A DNA stretch of 64,000 nucleotides from Pseudovirgaria hyperparasitica (GCF_010093815.1 NW_022985566.1:76884-140883); one strand, 5' to 3'. Positions 31,400 to 43,272 are shown, numbered from the stretch's first letter. Notes: generated by a model not told the origin, from the letters alone. Numbers and translations: made by a program.

Positions 31400-32920
31400 A
31401 TGAGCCTTTTAGAGACTCATCAGAAGTACTTCAGAGCTTCGAAAGAACACGACGAAGCAGTCAAAAACATAGCCGATTGCATCCGCCAGTTTTACGAACA
31501 AGAAACTCCATTTCGTATCTATCATGGGGTAACAAACAGTACGCGCAACTCAACACGGCGAGCGGACCAAGTCATTGATATTAGCTGCCTCAATAATGTC
31601 CTCGAAGTCTGCCCGGAGACCCGAGAGGTACTCGTCGAGCCCAACGTCTCTATGGATTATCTTTTAAGAGAAACTCTGAAGCATGGTCTGCTCCCCGCAG
31701 TTGTCCCCGAATTCCCTGGGATCACTGTCGGTGGAGCATTCTCGGGAACTGCTGGGGAGAGCAGCTCGTTCCGACACGGCCTTTTCCAGGATACAGTGGA
31801 ATGGATCGAGATTATTCTTGGCAATGGCAGCAAGCTGTATGCAGGACGCAACTTCAATTCGGATCTCTACCGCGGGGCCCGTTCGTCGTTCGGAACGCTA
31901 GGTGTTCTGACACAGCTCTGTGTGAAATTGATACCAGCCAAAACGCATGTGCTGCTCGAGTATCACAAAGTCAAAAGCTTCAAAGACGCGACTAATGTGA
32001 TTGACTTCCATGAGGACCAACCAGACACTGATTACCTAGACGGTATTATGTTTGCGGACAATGCTGGCGTTATATGTGTTGGGAAACTCGAAGACATGCC
32101 ACTAAACAATTGTCGATGGCCCGAGAGACGTTTTACGGGCCCCTGGGATCCATGGTTCTACATGAACGCGAAGACCGTTATCGAGTCTAGAAGTAAAGAA
32201 GAACGCAAAGAGTACATTCCCATTAAGGATTATCTCTTCCGTTACGATCGAGCCGCCTTCTGGATGAGTAAATACACATTCAACTACTTCTTCGTGCCCA
32301 ACATCAGTTTCACCCGCTGGCTGTTCAACACGTACACCAAGACGCAAACCATGTATCACGCTCTCCACGCCAGTGGTTTGTCTAATAAATACATCATCCA
32401 GGACATCATGATACCTTACTCTGCTGCCAACGAGTTTTTTAGCTATTTGGGTACGAATTTCGAACACTATCCCGTATGGCTATGTCCATTAGGCCACCGT
32501 AATGGGGAGAAAGCCAGAAGCGATAGCGTGACCCAGGAATGTATTTCCAATGCCTCTGATACAGCGCAAAAATCGAGCTTCAGCCCTTCTGAGGTTTGCA
32601 ATGACAAGATGCTTAACTTCGGCGTCTGGGGCCCTGCCCAAAGTGGCAATTTTGCAGACTTTGTCGCTTGGAACCGGGCCTTGGAGGCCAAAGTAGAAGA
32701 GCTCCAAGGCCGAAAGTGGCTGTATGGGCATACGTTCTATACCGAGAAGGAGTTCTGGAGTATTTATGATCGCAAGCAACTTGACATGCTGCGAGCGAAG
32801 TATCACGCCTCCTACTTACCAACTCTTTACGACAAGGTCAAGGGGCATGGCACCGTTACATCGACGTGGTTCTCGCAGCTATGGAATATTCGACCATTGC
32901 CAGGGCTATACGGCTGGTGA
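31400..32920 (+). CDS. DHCR24/DWARF1-type FAD-linked oxidoreductase (delta24-sterol-reductase-like)
   Basis: An intact single exon of 506 residues. The N-terminal FAD-binding PCMH domain (about 40-190) shows VLVEPNVSMDYLL, PEFPGITVGGAFSGT and FRHGLFQDTVEW, characteristic of the DHCR24/Diminuto family. The C-terminal half carries YDRAAFWMSKYTFNYF, HYPVWLCPLG, NFGVWGPAQSG, GRKWLYGHTFYTEKEFW and LRAKYHASYLPTLYDKVKG, all matching delta24-sterol reductases. These enzymes reduce the C-24(25) bond of sterol side chains with NADPH. Unlike DHCR24 it lacks an obvious N-terminal membrane helix. Ergosterol synthesis does not need this step, and the protostane made by HelA has a delta24 bond, so a role in the adjacent cluster is attractive but inferred. 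It lies ~1.9 kb from the helE-like relic. Confidence 0.85.
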   Translation: MSLLETHQKYFRASKEHDEAVKNIADCIRQFYEQETPFRIYHGVTNSTRNSTRRADQVIDISCLNNVLEVCPETREVLVEPNVSMDYLLRETLKHGLLPAVVPEFPGITVGGAFSGTAGESSSFRHGLFQDTVEWIEIILGNGSKLYAGRNFNSDLYRGARSSFGTLGVLTQLCVKLIPAKTHVLLEYHKVKSFKDATNVIDFHEDQPDTDYLDGIMFADNAGVICVGKLEDMPLNNCRWPERRFTGPWDPWFYMNAKTVIESRSKEERKEYIPIKDYLFRYDRAAFWMSKYTFNYFFVPNISFTRWLFNTYTKTQTMYHALHASGLSNKYIIQDIMIPYSAANEFFSYLGTNFEHYPVWLCPLGHRNGEKARSDSVTQECISNASDTAQKSSFSPSEVCNDKMLNFGVWGPAQSGNFADFVAWNRALEAKVEELQGRKWLYGHTFYTEKEFWSIYDRKQLDMLRAKYHASYLPTLYDKVKGHGTVTSTWFSQLWNIRPLPGLYGW

Positions 32921-35625
32921 CAATGCATTGGAGCTGGAGATTATCTGCTACCTGGTAGTCAACGTAGAATTAATGTCCCAGCGTAAGATATGGTGCACAT
33001 CTAAAGTAGACGTCCTCTCTTAACGGTTTCACGGGCTATAAGAATGAAATTGATCGTGTCGAAGCGTAGTTCATCCTTATCTTATTATTATGTGAATGCT
33101 CTCCAAGGATGTGTTTGCTTACGTTCACGCTACCTTTAATAAAAACACTCCGATTACTAACGCCCAATCAGTTCTTAGAAGATCTGTCTAGAAGTTAAGA
33201 ATAACATTCTGTCTGGCTACATTGTTTGTCTTATTTTTCTTGTCTTGGAATATATGCATATAATGCGTCTTCACCATGTGGGATTTGGTCTTGACCTTAC
33301 TTCAATGAGCTTGATACTTCGTCTCGCGATATCAAAGGAAAATGACGTCCATTGACCTAGCTGTCAGCATTCTCTCCTTTATCAATACTATAGATTACGG
33401 GTGGTAGCTTCGTGCCGTTCAAATGCAATAATGATGCCAGACCCTACCAAACCATTAAGCCTCTCCGACTAAGAGCATGCTTATATCCGCTACACCTGTC
33501 ATTTTCCAGTCCATGCTTTATTCCTAAGTGTCTAGAAAACATATACTCTCCGTTAATGACATAGCTGGTACATAAGTTGACCTTTTTGACCTTTTAAATG
33601 ATTCCGTCGGCTCTTGTTATAACAGCTCGCTATATTTTGAAAGTGGCTGGGCCAGTATTGCGTGTCTTTCCTGGCGATAGTACTACTTATATGAGGCGTA
33701 CCATGCATATGCCTAACATCATCTATCATACCGCCCTACTTGATATTGCACCCCTCCCTTATAATGATATATTCGCTGTTGCCATTACTAAGACCAGCTC
33801 CGGAATCCTGCGCGGTAGGACGCGGTCAAGCAGCTGATAATATCCACCAAGAAGCGTGGCTACGACTATGTAAGGTGGCTGCCAGACATCTCAAGCGATA
33901 CGCGCTTTCGCACTTCGGCATGCTAGTACCGCGTGTCCTAGGATCAGATTCCGTTCAATATTCTAGTCACTATGGATTCACAGACTAGCCATAAGGAGTC
34001 GTGCAGATGCTTTGAACGGCACCCCATGTATCTTGAACGCGGCCAAAACATGCTCCTCCAGAAGATATTTTATCTCTTGTACTCGAGTTCTACTGCACGA
34101 TATCTACATCTTAAAACTCTGCAAAATTCCTTCAAGAACAGATATCGTGTACGGTTGCTATGCTCCGCATCTCACCACTTTGATGAAGTGCGGAGGGATG
34201 AATTTGGCATGATTGTCCTCTGCAGTAACGGCTTGCACTATGTATACGGATATGCGCAACTTGGAAGTTGTAGCATCAATAGAGCTGTGAGCGCTGGGCC
34301 TATATCTATACAGACTCACTGTCATCGAGGCTGCGATGGAAGACAGTTGTAAGATGGTTATGAATATAAATATCCCGCGGCAGCATCGCGTGACCTTGAT
34401 AACGAATTTATATATAGGAAGAACCTCTAAAAGAAGAACCATCATAGGGCATAGTCGACCCGAATAGATAGTACTATGTAGTCACTAACAAAAAGGATGG
34501 CCATAGGCACAGGACATGACGCTTGCCTTGCGCCATTCGCCTTAAACTAATATGTTCAGTCATAGAGATAGATCATTGACGAGACAACAGTACTTACAGA
34601 TAAAATTGGACCTGGGGTTGTTTTTCAACCATAGTCTTGGGAAACGTGGAGGGGCGAGGTGGCTGCCCAAGAAAGATCATTGCTCTATGAACAAGTTTTC
34701 AAGGTTTCTATACACCATCTGGTCACACTAGGTAAATCAAGTATAGAATCGAGAGAGCTCGAGATGACGAATACGCGTCATGCGCTTTGCTGGTCGAGAG
34801 TGCCGCCAGTGCCTTCGAAATTACCATCAAAGGCAACAACACCGCGACATATCGAGGAACTTCACAACAACTTATACCCCTGAGAACGTGTAACTATCAT
34901 TCAGCCACCGATAAAACCACTAATCTAGTTGGTTTTAGACGCAGACGAACTCCGTTAGTCTCTCGTTGCCGGCTCTGACACACAATGAACCAAGGTATGG
35001 GCAATCACAACCATTATCCTGTATTACTCTAACAACACTAAAGCCAGTAGAGAGAATCAATGCTGTGTTCAGCGCCTGCTGTGTTTGCGAGGCTGTTGCT
35101 GAAGCTAATACATGATTCGTCGCTGGAAATCGGCCAGAGTCCGCACTCGAGTTCTTACCAAGCAGATGCTATAGGGTCCGCATACTCCGCGCCTGGATCC
35201 TAGTCTCACAAGACATAGACTTCTCCAGTACCATATCAGAGGCCCAAAGCTCTAGAATACATATGAGTCTTTGTAACAAAGGTATAGCCATGGCGTGCGA
35301 ACCCTGCTGGACAGAGTAGTTGAAATTCTAATGGGGGAGTCTAGCCTAAATCACTCCTTTGATGGGCCTGGCTTCCTAGCCTTCGGTCTTCATGTCTATC
35401 TTTATTGTATAGCTGAAGAATAGACATATCTTGGTTTTCTACACTTCCTCTTGATCGGAGTCACGACAATGTTCTGAGTAGTGTTAGTGCTATCATCCTG
35501 TGAATGAATAAAAGAGCATGACAACGTTCTAATGATCTTCAGACGGGGAGATGATCTTGTGAACGTCGACCTCTCATAAAATCATGGAAGCAGATGATGC
35601 ATTGATTGACTATGCCAATTGTCCC
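32921..35625. other. Long gene-poor stretch
   Basis: About 2.7 kb without a supportable gene. Short ORFs (for example near 33,600-34,350 and 34,660-34,980) have no domain, signal peptide or coherent splice structure. Moderate AT richness suggests old decayed sequence. No terminal repeats are recognised. Confidence 0.4.
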
Positions 35626-36561
35626 TCACACGTGTTTGAATTTCGAATACAGCCACAAGACCGTGGCTACGCTACCTGTTGCCAGAAGCATGTTCAAGCC
35701 GACAAGGATATTTCTTGCACGGCCAAAGCTCTTCATTACGTTTTGGAACTCCTTCGTATCATTGACCCGTGGAAATGGAATCTTCTCCCCTTTTTCATTC
35801 AACGGCAACGGCTTGCCTAGAAACTTGCATAGCGGCTCCCAACCCTCTTTCACATTCATCTCCAGAAAGCGCTCCGGGGTGTCCTTCACAATATCATATA
35901 CAGCCTCCTTATGCTCTCGATATGATGCCGCGCCGCGCTCCGGATTGAAGTCAAGAAACTTGCGCATATCGCCATGCAGGGCAATCTTCTCATTCAGCGT
36001 CTGAGTTGGTAGATCTGGTAAGAAAAACTGGTAAATTCGCGCCCATAGCGATGTGCCTGGTAGCATCATTCTTGTCAACGGTACTAATGTGTTCTGCACA
36101 CTCGCGTACCATTGTTCCGGACTATCGCGCGTTGTGAGGATGATCTTGGCGTCGGGATATGCGGCGGCAAGTTCAGGCATGAAGAATATGGTGGGCGTAT
36201 CTGTCGTCGCCATGCAATGACCTAGCAATTGGTCCCAGTCGGCACGTGTGTAGGGTTTACCTGTAGCCTCGTATTTGGCAGCTAGCGCTTCACACCACAT
36301 GGCGGCTTCGGAGGTGTTTTGATCGCGCATGATGTTCCGCACTGGAAGATGTCAGTTCGGATCATTGATAGAGTGAGTAGTGGTAAATAGCATACTATGA
36401 TATGTGTCTTTGTAACCCAAGATCTCCAAGGCTTCGCGCAGGCTCGAGGTGCCCGTTCTGCTTGCGCCGAAGCCAAGCACCTGCAATGGCACTTGACGAG
36501 TGCATTCTCGTCTGTTCTCTCCTCTTGATGGTGCAATTGCTTTGAGAATGATACTCGCCAT
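35626..36561 (-). CDS. Sulfotransferase-fold P-loop protein (Sulfotransfer_4 family)
   Basis: Two exons (36396-36561 and 35626-36341; donor GTATGC, acceptor TTCCAG) encode 293 residues. The P-loop GFGASRTGTSSLREALEILG near residue 30 is the 5'-PSB loop of the family. KIILTTRDSPEQWYASV is the 3'-PB region with the RD-S motif. A C-terminal hydrophobic helix (ILVGLNMLLATGSVATVLWL) suggests a tail-anchored membrane location. The family is widespread in ascomycetes and often called NAD-dependent epimerase or P-loop hydrolase in annotations. Its substrate is unknown. Nothing links it to the terpenoid cluster except distance. Confidence 0.85.
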
Positions 36562-37260
36562 GTCGGATGTTGATAAGCAGTGTATGAGAAGGTGAGAAGG
36601 TGAGAAAGTACAGTTCTGAGGACGGCGACATCTTGACCGAACGGATGGGGCTGGGAGCTCAGCGCATTTAATTCGGGCCGATCAATGGAAGTAGTCGCAC
36701 GGCCAACATACGGGGTTGCAGATCACCATTACGGCGAGACTCGAGTGATGGCGCCGGGCTTATTGTTGTTATCAGTGGAAAAGGGCGAGTTGTTGGGTTA
36801 GAATGAAAGCCACGATTTTCAGCCGAGGTCGTGATGACGCAGATGGAGACCGAGGGCTGTAGCAAAAGCGCGCCGACATGAGCAATGTGTACCTAGTAGC
36901 TGAAGAATTATGGTAATGGAAATTATACAGTAGAGTTGAGATGGTTGTTAGTCAATAAGTTGTCTCTTTAATTAAACCTGGTATGAATCATGCGAGGTCA
37001 TGCTGCAGGCAGACACTAGGCCACTTTGAGATCCATTGACCGTACACTTTAGGTGATTACCATTCCGGCCGTCAGGTTTGCCAAAGAAAGCAGTGGCCAG
37101 TGAGTCCGGTCTGTAGTGTATAGATCTATATGGATAGGTATTAACAAACAACACATCCGGGGTAAGCTCTAGGGTGACAGACGAGCGATCAGCGGCCTCA
37201 TGCAATCGAGCAGTCCTCCGTAAATCTTAGCACGTGTCGCGTGCGTAACACACCCCCCTT
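36562..37260. other. Intergenic, upstream of the sulfotransferase-fold gene
   Basis: Promoter region plus anonymous sequence. No supportable ORF. Confidence 0.35.
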
Positions 37261-37289
37261 TATAAGAGATAACATTTTCTTTACTAAAC

Positions 37290-37583
37290 TATAGAATTAG
37301 GACTCTAGAAAGCTTTCTAATCATATTTAAGTATAGTTCTATATAGACTATTATATAATATATATAAACGATAAGAGAAAAAGAGTAGATAAATAATTTT
37401 TGAAAAAAATCTTTAAATAATAGATATCTTAGATAGAGAAAAGAGAACGAGACTAAAATAGATGTTTATTTAACTTATTTATTTATTCTTTTTTTTCTAT
37501 ATTTCTTATATAGTAGAGAGTAAGATACTATATAGAAGTATATTTAGATATTATTAAAAAGCTTCCTAGAGTTCTAATTCTAG
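37290..37583. mobile_element. AT-rich element with ~60 bp imperfect terminal inverted repeats (MITE-like)
   Basis: The left arm (about 37,290-37,350) and right arm (about 37,520-37,583) are inverted copies sharing AGAATTAG-ACTCTAG-AAGCTTT and TTCTATATAG with scattered differences. The ~170 bp interior is AT-rich with no ORF. It is a non-autonomous element, probably RIP-modified. Confidence 0.6.
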
Positions 37584-37635
37584 AGTTATTAAAGATGATA
37601 TAAGATCTTTAGAAAATTAAAAATGTTTATTTTAC

Positions 37636-37663
37636 GCGCAACTCTTAGCGCTAAGAGTTGCGC
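37636..37663. repeat. Perfect 28 bp palindrome
   Basis: Two abutting 14 bp arms (GCGCAACTCTTAGC and its exact reverse complement) with no spacer form a perfect palindrome. It sits just outside the AT-rich inverted-repeat element and is GC-richer than its surroundings. Confidence 0.9.
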
Positions 37664-37790
37664 TGAAAAAGTCACGGACGAATTACCGTGCCAAGCGTCA
37701 ACCTTTTCCTCATTGGATTCCATTGTTTTGCTGCCTATACTATAGTACCTACATGTGCTCTGGGGCTATATACTAGTGTACATCACTAAT

Positions 37791-37840
37791 TATGCTTATC
37801 ATTATTATTATTATCATCATCATTATCATCATCATTTATG
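37791..37840. repeat. (ATT/ATC)n microsatellite
   Basis: Imperfect trinucleotide run of ATT and ATC, about 15 units. Short ORFs across it (Tyr/His-rich) are not genes. Confidence 0.85.
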
Positions 37841-37887
37841 GACGCTGCTTTCTTGTTCAACCGTAAGCTTAGGTGGTGGTGCCAGTG

Positions 37888-38241
37888 ATGCCACTTCGGA
37901 CACAGCTCCGCTCGGCGTTGTCTTACATATTTCTATTTCATGTACTTACTTGCGTGTCGAGTGGCAAAATACCAACTCATGACTTTGATAATATAACCAA
38001 CAAACTTGGTGTTACACAGGTGAAGTCGAAGCCAACGAGAGTGCAGAGTAAGCCAGTGAAGGGTAAGCCAACGAAAATGAAGGGTAAGCCGCCTCGCCTT
38101 TCTTCGCATAAAGCCCGTTCGTCTACCCTTCAACATTCTTTCCTCAATCCACAATCTTCCAAGCAATCCAAGTCTGCTTCCCATCAACTGAATCTTCGAA
38201 CCAAGCCTTTAACTCCGTTCCTTCGAACTAGCGCACCCTAA
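37888..38241 (+). CDS. Doubtful small secreted Lys/Pro-repeat protein
   Basis: An ATG-initiated frame of 117 residues. The N terminus MPLRTQLRSALSYIFLFHVL looks like a signal peptide with a plausible cleavage after CVSSG. The next part has short basic repeats of the type K-x-K-P-T/V (KSKPTRVQSKPVKGKPTKMK), followed by a Ser/Pro/Leu-rich tail. There are no Cys pairs and no known domain. It could be a small secreted protein or a chance ORF in a repeat-rich stretch. Confidence 0.3.
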   Translation: MPLRTQLRSALSYIFLFHVLTCVSSGKIPTHDFDNITNKLGVTQVKSKPTRVQSKPVKGKPTKMKGKPPRLSSHKARSSTLQHSFLNPQSSKQSKSASHQLNLRTKPLTPFLRTSAP

Positions 38242-40113
38242 AACGTCCCTCGCTTTGTCCAGGTCTCCGCGTCTACTGCACAGCTTCGTCTCGCGCCCAA
38301 ACCCCCACAAAATATTCACTCTACGAGCCCTAGGTTTCGCCTGATCAAGGAACAATCTTTATTCTGTTCGCGACACCTAACATGACGGCATCCGTCCCTT
38401 CCGCTGCCGTCCTGATGAACAATGCTCCTGGTTACCCTCCACCAAACACTGATCCACTCCCAAGCGATTTTCCGCCTATGTTTTAGCAGATACTTGAGTC
38501 CACTTCTTGATCATCCGCAACAGCCGAATTCCGACTCTGCCAGAGACAGGACAGCTCCATCCATACACGCATTGTGCCTTCCACTACAGAGTGGCTTTAG
38601 GCGACCTCCACAGATACTCTAAGATAAATTCTCCGTCTAGGCCCTGAATTATAACGCGCTCTCAATCTCCTGCTCAATCATCCGCTGCACTATGGCTTGG
38701 CTATCACTTCGAAGGTTGGGTAGATTCTTTGGCTTTCTGGAAAGTGCTGAATTGAAAAATTGGAAAGCGGCGTCCTGAGACGAGTCGGTATCAGAACCAC
38801 GACTTTAACGACTGTTATCAATAATCTGGCGTTAAAATAGCGTTTCGTTGACTCAACGCGAGGACAACACTTTTTACCTTACCGTCCTTTATAGGCAAGG
38901 TTCTTGTCCTCACCTCAAAAGTTTCTGAAGTCCAACGGGAATGGTTCGTCACTTCATTTACAAAAGTTCTTCTGGCCTTTACCAAAACTTCTTTGTCTAG
39001 ATAATTTCCCACTCTCTTCGTGCGTCTCACATAAGCAGGTGCACACGCGTGACTCATCGCGCACAAGATCCAGCCTGTCTGAACACGACTGGTCTCCATT
39101 ACAAGTGTCTACAGCACAATTTGAATATACCATTCTTAGTCTGTTCCGCAACCCAGTCTGACATCCCAGCAGCCGCATTCACACTCGCTTCCGCTTTCTC
39201 CACCGGCGAACTTGAGCAATGGCTGCGCTATTCTTCGTTAGCACCCCCACGGTACATACCGCGCGAAGCTAGACTGAAGATTAACCAGCCACGCAAAGTC
39301 CTACTTATTGCCAGCGATGACGATGTGTAACCACCGCAGATTGCAGGTTGCGCGATGTAGACGCGCAAAGGCCATAATACGCATGCGGCTACGCATGGAA
39401 CCGTGGTACGAATATACCATTCTTAATCACAGTGTTGACTGGACTCGAATCAATCACTTCGATCTCATCACATAAGACTTCCCTTCCCTACCCTCAACTC
39501 TCTTACCGATTATTGGGACTTGTCCAATCTTGCTGTGGCCCCAGAACTTCAACGGCGTGGAACAGGTAAACTGTTGATGGAGTGGGGTATGCAGAGAGCG
39601 ACTGAGGAAGGAGTGGTGTATGTGCTGGAAAATAGTCCGCAAAGAAAGCGCTAGTATGGGAAAACCAGGCTGGAAAGTGTGTCAGAGAGCATTATGTACT
39701 GGCATAGAGGGATGTGGCATGATTTTTAGATCCGAAGCTAGAAGATTGACGACATCTATATAATAAATAATTATAGTGTAAGAGTAAAGAGTAACCTTAA
39801 GCTAAAGTTTCGCATACGTGATGTGTTAGATAGAGCGTGCGAAGATCAACACTCGGTACTGCCTGAGCGTTTCACATTGCATTCGACCTGATATACTTAC
39901 TCTAAGAAAATAATTGGCATGTCGTTCAAGCAAACATCACCATAACGAGTGAGCACCTAGCACATAGTAGCCAGAGAATCTTGCACTTTGCTCCTCTCCA
40001 TTATCCATGAGACCTCATAAATACAGGAATGAATGGTGTGGAGAACTTTGTTATGTAGTCTAAATTTAAGAGAGGAGTCAAGCATCACAAATCATGTCGA
40101 AATACTGGCAAGA
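38242..40113. other. Gene-poor intergenic stretch
   Basis: About 1.9 kb with only fragmentary ORFs. The phrase GAATATACCATTCTTA occurs twice (near 39,123 and 39,410), a trace of a short duplication. No gene is supported. Confidence 0.4.
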
Positions 40114-42431
40114 TTACGTATCAGCAGAGAACACTCCATCTGGCCCGGCATATCCGGTATCATTTCCCCTTCCTGCGTCTCCTGCCAGGTTAGTAGTGGC
40201 TTCGGCCCACACCTTTACTTCTGGCGAGTACACCGGTTGGCCATCATCGTCGGGCAGGGTCACTTCGTTAGACGTGATCGCAACTATAAGACCATCGACA
40301 CGGGATCGGTCGATTACAGTGCCGTCCTATCATGTATCAGTCCAGTTCTTCTTCGCACCTTCGTATGGACAAAACTCACTAGAGTAGCTCTCCAATGCAT
40401 ATTCCTCTTGAGATAGTCGACTACGGTTGTCGGTCCTAAATCTGGGATGAGCTGTGCAAGGTATCGTTCTGCCAGGGCAACTGTAAGTGGGATCTGGCCC
40501 GTGACGTGAACATTATCATCTTGATCTTGCTGGCATTTCTCACAGCCTGTCGTCTCAGTCTGTCCGAAGGGCGAGAACATGCCAACGTGGTTCGGCGATA
40601 ACGGCCACAGGATGACATTGTCTTCCTGTACGGGTCCCAAGAAGATATGAACCTGGTATCTTCCACGTAAAGAGTGCTTCAAGGCCTTTATGTTAACTAG
40701 CCATTCCAGGTACTTGTTGTCAGGCGCCAAGTCTCGCAAGAAAGGCATCTCGGGTTTGAGCGATTGCGCAAGCAACTCTTGTGTTGGAGGAAGAGATGGT
40801 ACGACTGTGAATGCTGTTGCAGTGTTCACAGTCTCTTGACTGGCCATGGCTTTGTGCATCATAGCTGGTGCAAGGAGGTCCTGGCCCGCCGTCTCAACTC
40901 TGCGCTTGCTGAGTTGAATATTTCTGGACAAAGGTTGATAATAAGCATCGACCTTCGCAGTCAGCTTTGCTTTCGCCTCTTTGGACACCGGGTACGAGAG
41001 ACCCAAGGTTTCTGGGTATGCATAGCCAAAGCGTTCCGTCCTCTTCACCATAGTGGAGTCGAACCAGCCCGTTGGAGAATCTTCAAACTTGAAGGGGTAC
41101 AATTTTGTGGAAGCGTCTTCAGTGGAACCTCGTGGGAGCATTGCAGTTCCGTCTCCGCCTTTTCTCTTCGTAACCCAAGCATCAGGAGAACCGTCATCAT
41201 GCAAGCCTTGCCAGATGGCGAAGAGTCGATCAATGTTGCAGTGATGGAGCCAGAATATTGGATCGAATGCAGCTGTGGCAGGACTTCCCATGTGACCGCC
41301 TCCACCGACGGCATTGTGAACAGTGTTGTGAATACCTTCTAAGCTTCCCCATGTCTCAATGCCATTGAGCGGAGCTCTGTCAGGGTTGCCGCCATCCTCC
41401 GAGTTGAACCACCTATTATTGCTCATGGTATCATACCGGCCATATGACTTCAGTATATACGCTACCCGCTCAGAAAGATTTTTCGCAGCGTTGATGGACC
41501 TTCGGATATTTGTTTTGTCTGCAGTCTGAGGGTTCCTGATCAGGTCCCACAGCTCGTTCTGCTGCGGATATCTCTCAGTTATCTCCGTCTCCTAGAGGGA
41601 TTCAGTATGAGATTCGGTTCTGTTGGAACAGACACGACATACCGATATGTCATTGGGCCTGTTTCGTGGAAACTTGTAATTAAAAAGCGGGTTAACGGCA
41701 TTTTCCTTCAAATCAGAAGCTGTGGAATTTGGATTAGGAACAATTGGTGTATACTCTTCCTGGTTCGCCAATGAAGGAAATAGGTCTGTTCTGTCGGGTC
41801 GAGCCCAATCCCAGTATGGAAGACGCAGGTTCTTGGCAATCAAAAGGTATTCGCCCTTCTCTGGATTTGTGTCAGGGATTCCAATAGCAACGTCTTGGAC
41901 GTGCCTGTGAAGAGCCGACTGTGGGAACAGCATAAGCAACAGAAACTGCTGAAGCCACGCACGTGAGAGAACTCACCTCGAAGAGGGCGAGATAAGGACG
42001 GTGCCATGTCAAGAAGATGATCGAGGTATGGGTGCAAAAGCCTCTTAGTGCACCCTTGGATACGTCCAACTCTTCCTTTGTTGCTGTTCTGGGCCATGGA
42101 GTCCGGTAAGGCACGCCATGAATTCCTATGGCCATTAAGCTCTAAAAAATCTAACCACTTCTACATTGACTGACCGGCCAACTGAAAGTAGGACAGTGGA
42201 TCGTCCTTGTCAACTCTCTTGAGTTTCTCAAGACCCTCGAGGAAGAGGTACAGCTCCTTATCAGACAGGTCTCGTAACTCCTTGCGGACTGGAGCCGGAC
42301 CTATACACCTATCAGCGACAGAACTCAACTATAATCCGAGGTATACTATAGACGGCGAGTAAGGATAATAGAAACATACTTCCTGGCTCGAGTCGGACGC
42401 CATTGGCAAGGAGATTCGCCCATTTGGTCAT
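40114..42431 (-). CDS. Tyrosinase (type-3 copper polyphenol oxidase)
   Basis: Six exons (42380-42431, 42175-42300, 41977-42125, 41643-41918, 40380-41591, 40114-40326) join in phase to give 675 residues, the usual length for ascomycete tyrosinases. CuA lies in GFCTHTSIIFLTWHRPYLALFE continued after the intron by SALHRHVQDVA. CuB is HNTVHNAVGGGGHMG and FDPIFWLHHCNIDRLF. The YWDW signature is in LRLPYWDWARPD. The C-terminal domain (MHWRAT | DGTVIDRSRV...VTLPDDDG) is the removable lid of fungal pro-tyrosinases. No signal peptide is seen, as usual for this intracellular type. The enzyme oxidises monophenols and diphenols to quinones for melanin. The last intron, which escapes a simple ORF reading, restores the family C terminus. 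Confidence 0.93.
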
Positions 42432-43272
42432 CTTGAGTCCTCTCGAAGGTTTGTTCCGGGCAATATGAAAGTAGATGGATGGTCAACGGAGAGACAAGGG
42501 ACTATATACCAGACCGCTTGTTGGAAAAGTCGATATCAGGGCTGAGAATTGTACCCGATCTAGACTGCCTCACAGGGTGCGCTGTGGCTTGCTGTATGTT
42601 GACAGAAATCCCCATGCCGGTATAAGGTTGGTGGATAGATGCCTGGCGAGAATAAAAAGCCTCTAGTTGGATCCTGAGAACAGATAATTAATGCTGTGGA
42701 ATGTTGATACGAACCAACAGGGCGACCAGGTTGCTGTCGAATTATCACACCCAGTCACATTCGTTTGGTGTCAGAGCTGAGCATAAGCATCGATGCATGT
42801 CGACTAAGCTGTCAGCCACATGTGTTGTCGAATAGGAACGGGCTAAGAGTCTCGACCATTCCAAAAGGCCGTAGTCGTTGTACTTATGCAGGCATAGTAA
42901 TAGTAAGTGCTTATAATGCTCTGCTACAAATGCAGTGAAAGTGTAGTATCGAAGATAATCGTGAATTGATCAACGACGGATGCGCGACGCGACCTTTATC
43001 ATGCACTCGAGAGTCACGTGATATACCAGATCAAGAAAACGATGTTCTCCGGTAATAATAAGCACGCTGAATGGGCGCAGGTTTTTCAAAACCTGATAAT
43101 AATCTGAATCTGGTTATTTGCTTTCATAATGGCCTTCTCCGACCGACCAACTTGGACTACCGGGATACTCCAGCGCGAATTGATTGCAGATGTGGTGCTG
43201 TTTGTCTCAGATTGGCATACACTCGAACTGAGTATCGACGCCATATAAGAAGGGCTGCCGCTGAGTTGTACA
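42432..43272. other. Intergenic upstream of the tyrosinase gene
   Basis: Tyrosinase promoter side and the 3' flank of the methyltransferase. ORFs here are short or antisense to nothing recognisable. Confidence 0.4.

Noticed and set aside
31156-31578. 140-residue ORF overlapping the start of the DHCR24-like gene
   Set aside because: Out of frame with the enzyme and without recognisable features; it does not supply a convincing membrane anchor exon.
33598-34352. Short ORFs in the gene-poor stretch after the DHCR24-like gene
   Set aside because: No conserved motif, no coherent exon joining; treated as chance frames.
40314-41426. 370-residue stand-alone tyrosinase
   Set aside because: It starts inside exon 5 and ends inside an intron; six exons give the complete protein.
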